Below are positions 9,183-17,932 of a stretch of 64,000 bases of DNA, piece after piece. The DNA is taken from the NCBI GenBank assembly GCA_015655415.1, contig JAATFB010000027.1, positions 1 to 64,000 on the forward strand, written 5' to 3'. The notes beneath the pieces were generated by a model that saw only the letters and a program-made list of their open reading frames with translations, made no database searches and was not told where the DNA came from. Every line of letters begins with the position of its first letter. Within the stretch, counting starts at the first letter, position 1. Origin of the DNA: Actinomycetales bacterium (GTDB taxonomy: Bacteria > Actinomycetota > Actinomycetes > Actinomycetales > Microbacteriaceae). The position numbers and the translations under genes were made by a program.

Positions 9183-10178
9183 ATGCATACCCGATGGGCG
9201 ATATTGGGGCTGGGAGCGATCAGCCGGGACTTCGTGGCAGCGCTCCGTGCGTCGGAGCACGGCGTCCTCTGGGCGGCGGGCAGTTCGTCGCCGGAGCGGG
9301 CTGAACGTTTCGCGCTGGAGCACGGGGCGACGGTCTCCGGTTCGTATGACGACGTGCTCGCCAGGGACGACGTCGACGCCGTCTACGTCAGCACCGTGCA
9401 CACGAGCCACCGCGAGCTCGCGATTCGGGCGCTGGAAGCGGGAAAGGCCGTCCTCTGCGAGAAACCCGCGGCACCCGAGCTTCGAGACGTCGAAGCGATC
9501 CTCGACGCGGCGGCGCGAGCGGGCCGTCCCTTCGTCGAGGCGCACAAGTCACGGTTCAGCCCGTTCGCAGACGCGCTCGACGGGTTGGTCGCCGAGACCT
9601 GCAGCGCCGGGCCGCGCGGTGTCCAGACCACGCGAGGAGGGGCATCGACGTCGCGCCATGGACGACTGTTCGATCCGCGGCTGGGGGGCGGGGCCATCCT
9701 CGACATCGGCTGCTACCCCGTCGCGCTCGCCGTTCAGGTCGCAGCCGCTCTCGGGGAGCCGGTGCACGAGCCGAGATTCACGCGAACGAGCGCACAACTG
9801 GTGTCCGGTGTCGATGGCACGGCCTTCGCAGAGTTCTCACTCGGCGCGCTCGACGTCTCCGTCGGCGCTTCGATCGTGCGCGAGCTGCCGCCGTCCGCGA
9901 GCATCCGGGTCGGCGATGACCGGCTCTTCCTGCCCGATCCGTGGGGCAGTCGCTCAGAGAGCCCGTCAGCGATCCTGGTCCGACACGACGGCACGCAGCG
10001 ATGGGCCAGGATGCCGGCGGTGCAGCCGATGGCCGCCGAGGCCGACGCCGTGTCGCTCGCCATCGCCGAAGGAGGTCTGGAGGCACCGCAGATGCCCTGG
10101 GAGCACACCCGTGCGATCGCGCGGATACTCACCGTCTGGCGCGAACGAGCGCTCATCGAAGGAGCCGGGCACCTCTAG
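9183..10178 (+). CDS. Gfo/Idh/MocA family oxidoreductase
   Basis: This 331-residue NAD(P)-dependent oxidoreductase has an N-terminal Rossmann fold (AILGLGAISRDFVAAL), the conserved VLCEKPAAPEL and the C-terminal GGGAILDIGCYPVALA, which places it near the dihydrodiol/xylose dehydrogenase-like group. ATG 9183 follows the preceding stop by 8 bp. The open frame continues upstream but in a different frame from the real gene there. It is the last gene of the permease/kinase operon and overlaps the convergent fusion gene by 4 bp. With two other Gfo-type genes in this island, redox interconversion of a sugar or inositol-like ring is likely. Confidence 0.88.
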   Translation: MHTRWAILGLGAISRDFVAALRASEHGVLWAAGSSSPERAERFALEHGATVSGSYDDVLARDDVDAVYVSTVHTSHRELAIRALEAGKAVLCEKPAAPELRDVEAILDAAARAGRPFVEAHKSRFSPFADALDGLVAETCSAGPRGVQTTRGGASTSRHGRLFDPRLGGGAILDIGCYPVALAVQVAAALGEPVHEPRFTRTSAQLVSGVDGTAFAEFSLGALDVSVGASIVRELPPSASIRVGDDRLFLPDPWGSRSESPSAILVRHDGTQRWARMPAVQPMAAEADAVSLAIAEGGLEAPQMPWEHTRAIARILTVWRERALIEGAGHL

Positions 10179-12268
10179 CCCGGGTACCGGAGCCTGGCGG
10201 CGAGGCGTGCGGCCTGGCTCGAGGAGACCCTGCCGTCGACGACCGCGACGCGATAGAGCCGATGGAACCCCGAGGAGGTCACTGTGACCGGAGCATCCCA
10301 TGCCACGGCGGTGCCGATCGCGGGATAGTCCCGCTGCCTCACGAACCACGGATCGCTCGGCTCGTCCTCGCCCATCGGCGCCAGCACCAGCGATGCCTCC
10401 CCGTTGCGCCCGCCATCGTTCTCCCCTGCCAGGAGGCGTCCCGTCCAGGCCAGCCAGGCGGACCGCGACCCGTTCACGGCGTCCTCGCCGCGGGAGTCGG
10501 CCGTGAACACCTCGGCGTCGACGCATTCCGGCAGCCGCCAGAAGAAGCCGCCATAACCGGCGGAATCCCGCCCCTCGCTGCCGGGACTGCGCAGGACGAC
10601 GCGATCGCACCCTTCCGGCGGTGCCAGACGGACGTCGACCTCCAGCGCCCACGAGGGCGCGACCGGGCCGTCACCGGCGAGCGCCCACCAGCGCACACGC
10701 CGTCGTTCGCTCAACATCACGGCACCGTGCGGTCCGCGCCACTCGAGAAGGTGGAGGACACCGCCGTCCAGTGCCGTGGACTCGACCACGTCGATGCGGC
10801 CATGATCGTCGAGAGCCTTGTATCCGATGCCACGCACGTAGGTGGGCCCGCCCCAGAAGTTGACGGCGTCGACCCCTGCCACTGCGAAGCCCGCCCCGGT
10901 GTGCCAGTCGTGATCGGCCGGATGCGCGGCCGTCACGGTCACCGCGCCGAGCGTTCGCACAGGGTGCAGGTACGGATGCGGACTCGAGGAGGGCGCCGTG
11001 CCCCTGCCGTCGGCCTCATGCGCGACCACGGTCGGACCGATCGAGGCCCGGGCGAGCTCGTGGTCGCGTCTGCCGAGCGCCCAGGGCACCTCGAGCTCGC
11101 TGAAGAGCTTCCCGCCGGAGGAAGCGGTGCGCACGATGCGCGCGATGTCGTCGACGACGGGATATCTCGCGTCCTCCCGCTTCTCTGCCGCGCTGGCGTC
11201 CCCTCCTGTGCCGCCTTCTCGCCACCTCACGTAGGTGTTGTCGATCATGGCCGGCGGCGGCGCCAGCCGAATCGCCTCGACCACGCGCATGAACGCCCCG
11301 ACGGCACCCAACGGCACCAGCAGCGCGTCGCCACGATCGCGGTGGTCGAGAAGGTTCTCCAGCAGGTCGACGCGTCCGAAGCTCCGGTGCTCGGCACGCT
11401 CGAAGTCGCTCCCGAGGGCGACCACGTCGGTGCTGTAGGAGAAGATCGCAGACCCCCGCTCGCCCACGACGGTCACGGTCGCCCCGCCGTCGCCACGGCT
11501 CGCGCACTCCGGCGGCGCGCACAGCGTCAGCGCGCATGTGACGGTCGGCCTGCCGTTCCCGCTGATTCGGATGACCGATGTGTCGTCCGACTCGATCCGG
11601 TTGGCATGAAAGAGCTCGACCTCGACGGCGCCCACCGAGTCGGCGCGGTCATAGCCGGCGATCCGCAGCGCCGTCGCCACTGCATGCGCCAGCGGGTTGG
11701 TGGCCACGCCGTCCACCACCGGATGCCCGTCGAGCGTGCGCCGACCGACCCATCGAGCCCGCTTCCAGTAGGCGAGCGTGCGGCTCCAAAGGCCGGTGGC
11801 CCCGACCGCCGTGGTCGGGCCCAGGTCCAGGGCGTCTGTGGCGAACGCGTGCAGCGCCTGCGATCCGAGACTCTGAAATCCGACCTGCACGACGCTTCCT
11901 GTCGCGGCCTGCACAGCGAGCAGGCTCTCGAAGTCGGCCATCGTGGGCACGGGGGGCTTCTCGAGGTAGACGTCCGCCCCCGCACGCATCGCCTGCTCGG
12001 CGAGCGCGCCATGGGTGTCGAGTGGCGTCGCGATCGTGACCACGTCGGCGTAGCTCCTCGCCAAGGCGACGCCGAGATCCGGGCAGATCCGAACGCCCTC
12101 GCGATCGGTGTGCTCGCTCCCGGCCCGGTGATCGACCATCGCGACGATGCGCAGGCGGCCGGCAGCCTGCAGCCGCCTGGCGTTCTCGAGGTGCACGCGG
12201 CCGTAACCCCGGGTGCCGACGACGATCACCGCCGGGCATCGCCTCGATGCTTCAGAATCGCTTGCCAT
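10175..12268 (-). CDS. Gfo/Idh/MocA oxidoreductase fused to a DUF6807 (PmoA-like) domain
   Basis: This 697-residue protein has two parts. Residues about 10-370 form a Gfo/Idh/MocA oxidoreductase (AVIVVGTRGYGRVHL, then DVYLEKPPVPTM). Residues about 395-695 match the DUF6807/PmoA-like family, with its signature histidines and aromatics: HPYLHPVRTLG, DHDWHTG and NFWGGPTYVRGIGY. The function of DUF6807 is not established; it is often found near sugar oxidoreductases. ATG 12268 has GGGA 6 nt upstream; ATG 12283 and GTG 12289 are alternatives. It converges on the permease/kinase operon. No signal peptide is seen, so a cytoplasmic bifunctional enzyme is likely. Confidence 0.85.
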   Translation of the reverse strand: MASDSEASRRCPAVIVVGTRGYGRVHLENARRLQAAGRLRIVAMVDHRAGSEHTDREGVRICPDLGVALARSYADVVTIATPLDTHGALAEQAMRAGADVYLEKPPVPTMADFESLLAVQAATGSVVQVGFQSLGSQALHAFATDALDLGPTTAVGATGLWSRTLAYWKRARWVGRRTLDGHPVVDGVATNPLAHAVATALRIAGYDRADSVGAVEVELFHANRIESDDTSVIRISGNGRPTVTCALTLCAPPECASRGDGGATVTVVGERGSAIFSYSTDVVALGSDFERAEHRSFGRVDLLENLLDHRDRGDALLVPLGAVGAFMRVVEAIRLAPPPAMIDNTYVRWREGGTGGDASAAEKREDARYPVVDDIARIVRTASSGGKLFSELEVPWALGRRDHELARASIGPTVVAHEADGRGTAPSSSPHPYLHPVRTLGAVTVTAAHPADHDWHTGAGFAVAGVDAVNFWGGPTYVRGIGYKALDDHGRIDVVESTALDGGVLHLLEWRGPHGAVMLSERRRVRWWALAGDGPVAPSWALEVDVRLAPPEGCDRVVLRSPGSEGRDSAGYGGFFWRLPECVDAEVFTADSRGEDAVNGSRSAWLAWTGRLLAGENDGGRNGEASLVLAPMGEDEPSDPWFVRQRDYPAIGTAVAWDAPVTVTSSGFHRLYRVAVVDGRVSSSQAARLAARLRYPG

Positions 12269-12956
12269 TCTCGGTCCCTGCATCCCCACAACCGGCTAGT
12301 CCCGCGGGTGACGAGCAGTCACCGAGCGTGTCGGCCGAGCCCGCGTCACGGCTTCTGAACGGACATGCGGGGCGCTCGGACTCGGCAAGACTCATTCAGA
12401 CGCACGCCGGGCCCTGCATCCCGGGGCGGAATTCCTGGGCCCGGAACGCGTTGGATGTCATCCCATGTTCGAATGCACATCATGTTGTCACCTTGGAGCG
12501 GGCGGGTCAAGCCCACGCTCAGCCCGCGACCGCACGGCCCCGGGACCGGCGGGAACGAGCGGCCCCAGGAAGGGATTCCCCCGGAATCCCTTCGATGTCT
12601 TGGGCTGCGGCATGGGAGATGACCCGTCACGAGAAGTCACTCATCGGCGCACGCAGATGAACGGTGCCCGTCTCCCGGCGGTCAGACAACGTTGATCCTG
12701 CCGCCGAGAATGTCACTTCTTGTTAAGCCGCCGGTGCCCCGCTGGACATCTCCCAACGATCCCCGCCGGCCATCTCCCGAGGACATACTGACGCCCGAGC
12801 CCGGATGACGTCCGACACGGCACATGTCCTGCGGAACTGCCCGCCACCACCGAGTCCCCGCCGGAGCCGACAGGTGCCGACGATGTGCGGTCGAGGCGCC
12901 GTCTCCAGCGGGGGGCGCCGTCACCAGCGGCAGCCACAGGTGACGCTCAGGGGCGC
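12269..12956. other. Intergenic stretch without a convincing gene, with a perfect hairpin
   Basis: Nothing here reads like a protein: the open frames are short, low in familiar motifs and overlap each other. The notable element is a perfect inverted repeat at 12569-12593, with 11-bp arms (GAAGGGATTCC / GGAATCCCTTC) around a 3-nt CCC spacer, 280-300 bp upstream of the fusion gene. A second oddity is at about 12731-12785, where two imperfect copies of 'CCGCTGGACATCTCCCA' and 'CCGCCGGCCATCTCCCG' lie side by side. That pattern is reminiscent of insertion-sequence end remnants, but I cannot assign it. Confidence 0.4.
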
Positions 12957-13838
12957 TCAGGGCTCGATCGTCTCCAGGTCGTCCAGCAGACTCGGGTGCG
13001 TCGGCGTCCAGCCGAGCTCGGCGCGAGTGCGCGCGCTCGACGCCGGCTGGTCGACCACGAAGACGGCGCCGAGCGGGCCGAAGGCCTCCGCCGGACGCGA
13101 TTCGACGGGCAGTCCGAGCCGCCGTCCGATCACGGCGGCGATGTCCCGCACCGCGTCGCCCTCGTCGGCGACGGCGTGCCAGGCGGTGCCGCCGGGTGCC
13201 CGCTCGAGCGCGAGCCGGAAGAGCACGGCGGCGTCGAGCGCGTGCACGGCCGGCCAGCGTTGCGTCCCGTCTCCCGGGTAGGCCGCCACGCCGGCCTGGC
13301 GCGCCATCCGGGTGAGGAACCCGGCGAATCCGCCGTCCCCGTCGCGGTGCACGGTGCGTGGCAGCCGGACGGCGGATGCCCGGACCCCACGGCCGGCGAG
13401 CGCGAGGGCTCGGTTCACCGACACGCCGCGGCCGGCCACCGGCCCCTCGGCGGGCACCGGATCGGCCTCGGTCGAGGCGCGACCTGGCACGAACGGCGTG
13501 CCCGACACGGTGACGAGCGGTCTGCCCGTGCCGAGGAGGGTCTGGCCGATGGCGTCGAGTGCGGCGGACTCCTCAGCGATGTTCCGCTCGAGCGCCTCCG
13601 ACGAGCTGAAGTCATTGCCGAACGCCAGATGGATGACGCCGTCGGCCCCCTCGGCCCCGGCCCGAAGCACGTCGAGATCGGCGAGCCCCCCGCGGATCAC
13701 CTCGGCTCCGGCCGCCTCGGCCTTCGCGGCCGACGCGTCCGAGCGGGCGAGCGCAGTGACGGAGTGCCCGGCCGAGAGCAGTTCCACGGTGACCGCCGAT
13801 CCGATGAGCCCCGTGGCTCCGGTGATGAAGACGCGCAT
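12957..13838 (-). CDS. NAD(P)-dependent epimerase/dehydratase-type SDR
   Basis: This 293-residue extended or atypical short-chain dehydrogenase starts with the glycine-rich cofactor loop FITGATGLIGSAV. Later come VIHLAFGND and a substrate domain typical of NAD-dependent epimerase/dehydratase proteins. The usual YxxxK pair is not evident (VSVNRALALAGRGVR takes its place), so it may be catalytically divergent. ATG 13838 has GGAGG 7 nt upstream, while the open frame further upstream runs across the operator region. It is divergent from a TetR regulator with 82 bp between them, so TetR control is likely. Confidence 0.85.
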   Translation of the reverse strand: MRVFITGATGLIGSAVTVELLSAGHSVTALARSDASAAKAEAAGAEVIRGGLADLDVLRAGAEGADGVIHLAFGNDFSSSEALERNIAEESAALDAIGQTLLGTGRPLVTVSGTPFVPGRASTEADPVPAEGPVAGRGVSVNRALALAGRGVRASAVRLPRTVHRDGDGGFAGFLTRMARQAGVAAYPGDGTQRWPAVHALDAAVLFRLALERAPGGTAWHAVADEGDAVRDIAAVIGRRLGLPVESRPAEAFGPLGAVFVVDQPASSARTRAELGWTPTHPSLLDDLETIEP

Positions 13839-13852
13839 GTGATACCTCCGAG

Positions 13853-13907
13853 TGATGCGACTAGTGTCCCATGACACTAGCATTTGATGAGACATATGTC
13901 GCATCAA
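13853..13907. promoter_or_regulatory. Two operator-like palindromes between the SDR and TetR genes
   Basis: The 82-bp divergent spacer holds two strong inverted repeats. The first, 13861-13880, is perfect: CTAGTGTC-ccat-GACACTAG. The second, 13884-13907, is a 24-bp palindrome around GACATATGTC with TTGATG and CATCAA ends and a single mismatched pair. TGATGCGAC (13853-13861) also reappears inverted as GTCGCATCA (13898-13906). Both sites lie where either promoter would be, so the neighbouring TetR protein is the expected ligand for one or both. Confidence 0.7.
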
Positions 13908-13920
13908 CTAGACTGGAGGC

Positions 13921-14502
13921 ATGCCGAGATGGAAGCCGAATGCGCGGCAGCGGCTGGTTGCTGCTGCGCTCGACCTCTTCACGGAGCAGGGCTATGACGA
14001 GACCACCGTCGCCCAGATCGCCGATCGCGCCGGCCTCACCCGGAGCACGTTCTTCCGCCACTTCAGCGACAAACGCGAGATCCTCACCGCGGGCCAGGAG
14101 ATGCTCAGCTCGCTGCTGGCCGAGGGCATCGCCGACGCCCCCGAGGGAGCGAGCCCGCTCGATGCGGTGGCCGAGGGGCTGGATCGTGCGGCCGGCGCCA
14201 TGACCGACTTCAATCGGGAGCTCGGGCCCCGGCTCCATGCGGCGATCGAGGCGAACGAGGAGCTCCGCAGCCGCAACGCGATGAAGAGCATCGGCATGGC
14301 TGCGGCGATGGCGGACGCGCTCCGTCGGCGCGGCGTCTCCGAGGCGGCGGCACAGGTGTCGGCCGAGCTCGGGGTGCTCGCGTTCGGCATCGGATACCGC
14401 CGGTGGGCCGCCCCGGAGCGGAGCCATGCCCCCGGTGAGCTGATCACCCACACCCGCGCCGCCTTCGCAGAGCTGCGCGCCGCGACCGCGGCCCTCCGTT
14501 AG
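13921..14502 (+). CDS. TetR/AcrR-family transcriptional regulator
   Basis: This 193-residue repressor has a standard N-terminal TetR helix-turn-helix (LVAAALDLFTEQGYDETTV, RAGLTRSTFFRHFSDKREI, residues about 10-55) and a variable helical ligand-binding domain. ATG 13921 is preceded by a purine-rich GGAGGC. It is divergent from the SDR gene, and the intervening DNA has two palindromes. The standard arrangement would be autorepression plus repression of the SDR gene, relieved by a small molecule. The inducer is unknown. Confidence 0.9.
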   Translation: MPRWKPNARQRLVAAALDLFTEQGYDETTVAQIADRAGLTRSTFFRHFSDKREILTAGQEMLSSLLAEGIADAPEGASPLDAVAEGLDRAAGAMTDFNRELGPRLHAAIEANEELRSRNAMKSIGMAAAMADALRRRGVSEAAAQVSAELGVLAFGIGYRRWAAPERSHAPGELITHTRAAFAELRAATAALR

Positions 14503-14634
14503 AGGGGCGTGGTATACGGCTGGGGTGCGGCCGATGCCCACGATCGTCGACGGAGCACGGTGCCGGGACGCGTTGACGCGCGCCGCTCGGCTGAGCGGGC
14601 CGAGCTCCGGAGCGGGCAGGTGGACCGGCTCGCG

Positions 14635-14785
14635 TCAGGCGCGTTTGACCGTGCGGACGACGGGGGAGGTCTCGACCTGGTGAACCCCCTGCAGGCGGCC
14701 GACATGCTCGGTGAGGTAGCGGTGGAGCGATTCCGGGTCGGCGGACCAGACGGTGGCGGTCAGGTTCGTGGCTCCCGTTGTTCCG
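14635..14785 (-). pseudogene. Lrp/AsnC regulator remnant (C-terminal end only)
   Basis: On the reverse strand about 48 codons match the C-terminal part of the Lrp/AsnC effector domain: GATNLTATVW, SLHRYLTEHVGRL, GVHQVETSPVV and the terminal RTVKRA before a TGA at 14635-14637. The helix-turn-helix and first half of the sensor domain are missing. Upstream, the sequence changes abruptly into a forward-strand NmrA-like fragment. The remnant is too short to be a functional regulator and marks a deletion or recombination junction near 14780-14790. The exact breakpoint is estimated from where the similarity ends. Confidence 0.72.
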
Positions 14786-15360
14786 TGATCCACGCCGACG
14801 CTTTCACCGACCCGCCGCACTTCGCGGCCAAGGCCGCCGCGGAACGGATGATCACAGACGCGGGCCCGCCCGCCACGATTCTGCGTCCCGGCGTCTACAT
14901 GCAGACGGAGACGCAGTGGCGCGGCGCACTCGACAACGGCTTCTTCAGCTCGCCCGTGGGCGACAAGGACGTGCTTGCCACCGACACCCGTGACCTCGCC
15001 GAGGTCGCCGCCCGCGCGCTCGTCAACCGACTACGGCCGGGGGCCGCCACTGGGATCGAGACGCTGGATGTGGTCGCACCGGAGGTGCTCACCGGGAACA
15101 CGATCGCGCGGATCTGGAGCGAGGCGCTCGGGCGCCCGATCGTCTACGCCGACGATGACCTCGACGCCTTCGAGCAGCAGATGAGGCAGTTCATGCCGGC
15201 GTGGCACGCCCTCGACCTGCGGCTTATGTTCCGGCGGTTCCAGGCCGACGGCATGCAAGCCGCACCCGGCACCGACCAGCGCCTGCGTGAGCTGCTGGGG
15301 CGCCCCATGCGCTCCTACCGCGAATTCGCGGCGGAGACCGCCGCATCGTGGGCGAGTTGA
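14780..15360 (+). pseudogene. NmrA-like NAD(P)-binding protein, N-terminally truncated
   Basis: From about 14780 the forward frame reads SVIHADAFTDPPHFAAKAA and continues with ATILRPGVYMQTE, DTRDLAEVAARAL and a full C-terminus ending at 15360. This is the second half of an NmrA/SDR family protein (about 190 residues). The N-terminal Rossmann loop (GxTGxxG) that should come first is absent. The frame stays open into the upstream AsnC remnant, but that sequence is the antisense of another gene. It is probably a pseudogene made by the same deletion; expression of a partial protein cannot be excluded. Confidence 0.72.
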
Positions 15361-15465
15361 ACGCACGGGACCGCCGATCCGACGGCGCCGTGCAGATGCG
15401 TGTGTCTCCGCCCCTCTTCACAACCCCGGAGCCGCCGTGCTCGGGAGCGACCTGAGAACGCCCGG

Positions 15466-16449
15466 TCAATACGATGCGAACAAGGCCTTCTGCGCGATCG
15501 CGAGCGCCGCGATCGCATCGTGGTCGCTCTGAGCCTTCCGAAGCGAGTCGATGTCGAGCACGTCGAGCCCGCGATGCGCCGCTTTGAGGAAGGCGATCGC
15601 GTGGTTCGCCGCCGAGACGCTGTCTTCCCGGAACGGGAACTGATCCAGCTGCCAGACGCCTTCCCAGCCGTTCTTGCGCAGCGTGTAGAAGAACTCGAAC
15701 AGTTCGACGGGATGGATCGTGCCCGCCACCATGTCGTCGTCCCATTGACGCAGGTTGTCGTTGACGTCCATTCCGAAGAGGCGCCCGTAGTCGATCGCCA
15801 GCTGCGCCGAGTCGGCCGGTGACTCTCCGCCGAACAGGGCGTGCCCGAAGTCGAGCAGGATGCCGACGTTCGGCAGGCCGATCCTCTCGATGCCCAGCAG
15901 CGTACGGGCCACGGAGTCGAAGCTCATATGGACGCGCGGCTCACGCGGCTTGTACTCGATGACGAATCGCAGATCCGGGTTCTCGGCGGCGAGCTGTCCG
16001 ACACCATCGAGCGAGTTCTTCCAGAGCGCGCCGTGGTCGACCTGGAAGGGGTAGTCCCACCCGTCCTGGCCCGGCCACAGCTTGACGTAGTCCGCACCGA
16101 AGTACCGCACGACATCGGCGGAACGGGTGACGAGGTCGTGGGCCTCGCGCCGCACTCCGGGATCCGGGTTCGTGAAGGCCCCTTTCACGAATGCCCGGGT
16201 ATAGATCTCGGGGGTGATGCCGATGACGCTGAGGCCGTTGGCGTCCAACGCCTGTCTCACCTGCTCATCGCTGAAGTCGCCGCCGAAGTAGGGCCAGTTC
16301 AGATCGACGACGGAGAGATCGTCGACCCTGCCGGCGAGGTCGATGGCGTCGATGATGGTGCGCGGCTCGCCGTACCCGTCGGTGGCGTACCGGTCGACAT
16401 AGGTGGCGAAGTGCCAGATCCCGGCACCGTACTTCTGCTCAGCGGACAT
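15466..16449 (-). CDS. Sugar isomerase/epimerase, xylose-isomerase-like TIM barrel
   Basis: This 327-residue protein has the AP_endonuc_2/xylose isomerase-like TIM-barrel fold. Likely metal ligands sit at strand ends: Glu in [10 protein letters not shown], Asp and His in [12 protein letters not shown], and Asp in WQLDQFPF. The ATG at 16449 has AAAGGAG 8 nt upstream, and the gene overlaps the preceding kinase gene by 11 bp. It is the last gene of the eight-gene operon. With the FGGY kinase and split transketolase it fits an aldose-ketose isomerase feeding the kinase, as the isomerase does in D-apiose catabolism. The actual sugar is inferred, not shown. Confidence 0.85.
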   Translation of the reverse strand: MSAEQKYGAGIWHFATYVDRYATDGYGEPRTIIDAIDLAGRVDDLSVVDLNWPYFGGDFSDEQVRQALDANGLSVIGITPEIYTRAFVKGAFTNPDPGVRREAHDLVTRSADVVRYFGADYVKLWPGQDGWDYPFQVDHGALWKNSLDGVGQLAAENPDLRFVIEYKPREPRVHMSFDSVARTLLGIERIGLPNVGILLDFGHALFGGESPADSAQLAIDYGRLFGMDVNDNLRQWDDDMVAGTIHPVELFEFFYTLRKNGWEGVWQLDQFPFREDSVSAANHAIAFLKAAHRGLDVLDIDSLRKAQSDHDAIAALAIAQKALFASY

Positions 16450-17932
16450 GCGTGTGCTCCTTTGCGCTGGTGGTTGTGGTTTGCGGTGGCCGCGGCCTCG
16501 GGTCGCTCCGGGCGGACGCGACCGCCGCGGCCCATGACCGGCGGCGCGCGGCGGCTATCTCGGGGTGGAGTCCCGGCACGAAGGCATCGGACTGATCGTC
16601 GTGGACCGCTTCTGCGCTCCACAGGCCCTTGGTCGCTCCAGCGAGCATGGCCACCCCCAGTGCCGAGAGCTCGGCGACCCGGGAGCGGAGGACGAGGCGC
16701 TGGCTCAGATCGGCCTGGAGCTGCACCAGCCAGTCGTTGGATGTCGGCCCGCCGTCGAGCAGAACGCGATCGATCGACATGCCGCCCGCTTCACACGCGG
16801 AGAGCACGTCTTCGACCTGCAGTGCGATCGAATCCGCCGCCGCATGCGCCAGCGACGCCCGATCGGTTCCGAGCGTGAAGCCGCGCACCGTGCCCACCGC
16901 GGCGGGGTCCCACCAGGGCGCCCCGAGACCGGCGAACGCCGGCACGATGTCGATGCCGTGCAGCACAGGCGCGCGCGTGGCCTCCTCGAGGAGCTTCGCC
17001 GGGGTGACCCCGAGAAGTTCCGCCAGCCAGACCAGGGTGGCTCCGGAAGACAGGATGTTCCCCTCGAACGCGTATCGGGTTCGACCCTTGGTCGTCCAGG
17101 CGATCGTGCGCGCCAGGGACGACGGCACCGAGGCGTCCTCGGAGACGAGGCCCATCACCGATGAGCCTGTGCCGTATGTGACTTTGACCGCCCCTGGTTC
17201 GCGGATCCCGTGCCCGTACAGCGCCGCATGCGAATCCGCGAGCATGGCGGCGATCGACCAGCCGTTCCCGGTGAGCTCGGCGTCAGAGGCAACGAGTTCG
17301 GGAAGCGCCTGCTCGGGGATGTCGAACAGTTCGAGCAGGTCCGGCTCCCAGGCGACGCGGTCGATGTCGAGCAGGAGCGTCCGGCTCGCATTCCCGGTCT
17401 CGGTCACGTGCCTGCCGGTGAGCTGGAACGCGACCCAGGAGTCGACGGTGCCGACGGCGAGCTCACCCGCCCTGGCCCGGCGACGATCGGGATCGACCTG
17501 GTCGAGGAGCCACTGCAGTTTCGGTGCGGAGAACATCGGGTCCAGCGGCAGCCCGGTGCGCGCCGTGATGGTCGGCGCAAGGCCGTCGGCGGCCAGCCGC
17601 CGCACCGCGTCGGTCGTGCGGCGGTCCTGCCACCCCAGCACGGGTCCGAGACTCCTGCCCGTCGCTCGTTCCCATACGATCGCCGACTCGCGCTGCGTCG
17701 AGAGGCCGATCGCGCCCAGGGGCGACCCGAAGGCGTCCTGTGCGCGCCCCAACAGCGTCCGCACGGAACGCGCGATCTCCTCGGCGTCCTGCTCCACCCA
17801 TCCGGGTCGAGGATGCCGTTGAGAGACAGGGATCGAGTCCACCGAAACCACACGGCGCTCAGCGTCGAGCACGAGGCACTTCGTCGAGCTCGTGCCCTGA
17901 TCGACGGCGACGACGAGCGGAGAGTCAGCCAC
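16439..17932 (-). CDS. FGGY-family carbohydrate kinase (glycerol-kinase-like)
   Basis: This 497-residue sugar kinase starts at GTG 17932, giving the normal short lead before [17 protein letters not shown]. The second domain has [16 protein letters not shown] and [19 protein letters not shown], closest in style to glycerol kinases, but glycerol is unlikely in this setting. The frame extends upstream into the transketolase gene, which is not part of the protein. It overlaps the upstream transketolase by 8 bp and the downstream isomerase by 11 bp. The expected role is phosphorylation of a ketose made by the isomerase, producing the substrate for transketolase. Confidence 0.9.
   Translation of the reverse strand: MADSPLVVAVDQGTSSTKCLVLDAERRVVSVDSIPVSQRHPRPGWVEQDAEEIARSVRTLLGRAQDAFGSPLGAIGLSTQRESAIVWERATGRSLGPVLGWQDRRTTDAVRRLAADGLAPTITARTGLPLDPMFSAPKLQWLLDQVDPDRRRARAGELAVGTVDSWVAFQLTGRHVTETGNASRTLLLDIDRVAWEPDLLELFDIPEQALPELVASDAELTGNGWSIAAMLADSHAALYGHGIREPGAVKVTYGTGSSVMGLVSEDASVPSSLARTIAWTTKGRTRYAFEGNILSSGATLVWLAELLGVTPAKLLEEATRAPVLHGIDIVPAFAGLGAPWWDPAAVGTVRGFTLGTDRASLAHAAADSIALQVEDVLSACEAGGMSIDRVLLDGGPTSNDWLVQLQADLSQRLVLRSRVAELSALGVAMLAGATKGLWSAEAVHDDQSDAFVPGLHPEIAAARRRSWAAAVASARSDPRPRPPQTTTTSAKEHTHVR

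Noticed and set aside
9941-12358. Very long open frame on the + strand opposite the oxidoreductase-DUF6807 gene
   Set aside because: It mirrors the real gene in high-GC DNA; the translation has no family motif and is rich in Arg, Pro, Gly and His.
12681-12694. Possible fourth LacI operator (GACAACGTTG core)
   Set aside because: Only the core matches TGACAACGTTGTCA; the outer bases differ on one side and no fructan gene is near.
12682-12924. Possible small gene or insertion-sequence end around the 'GACATCTCCCA' repeats
   Set aside because: Only two degenerate copies, no transposase fragment and no clean terminal inverse repeat, so nothing can be named.
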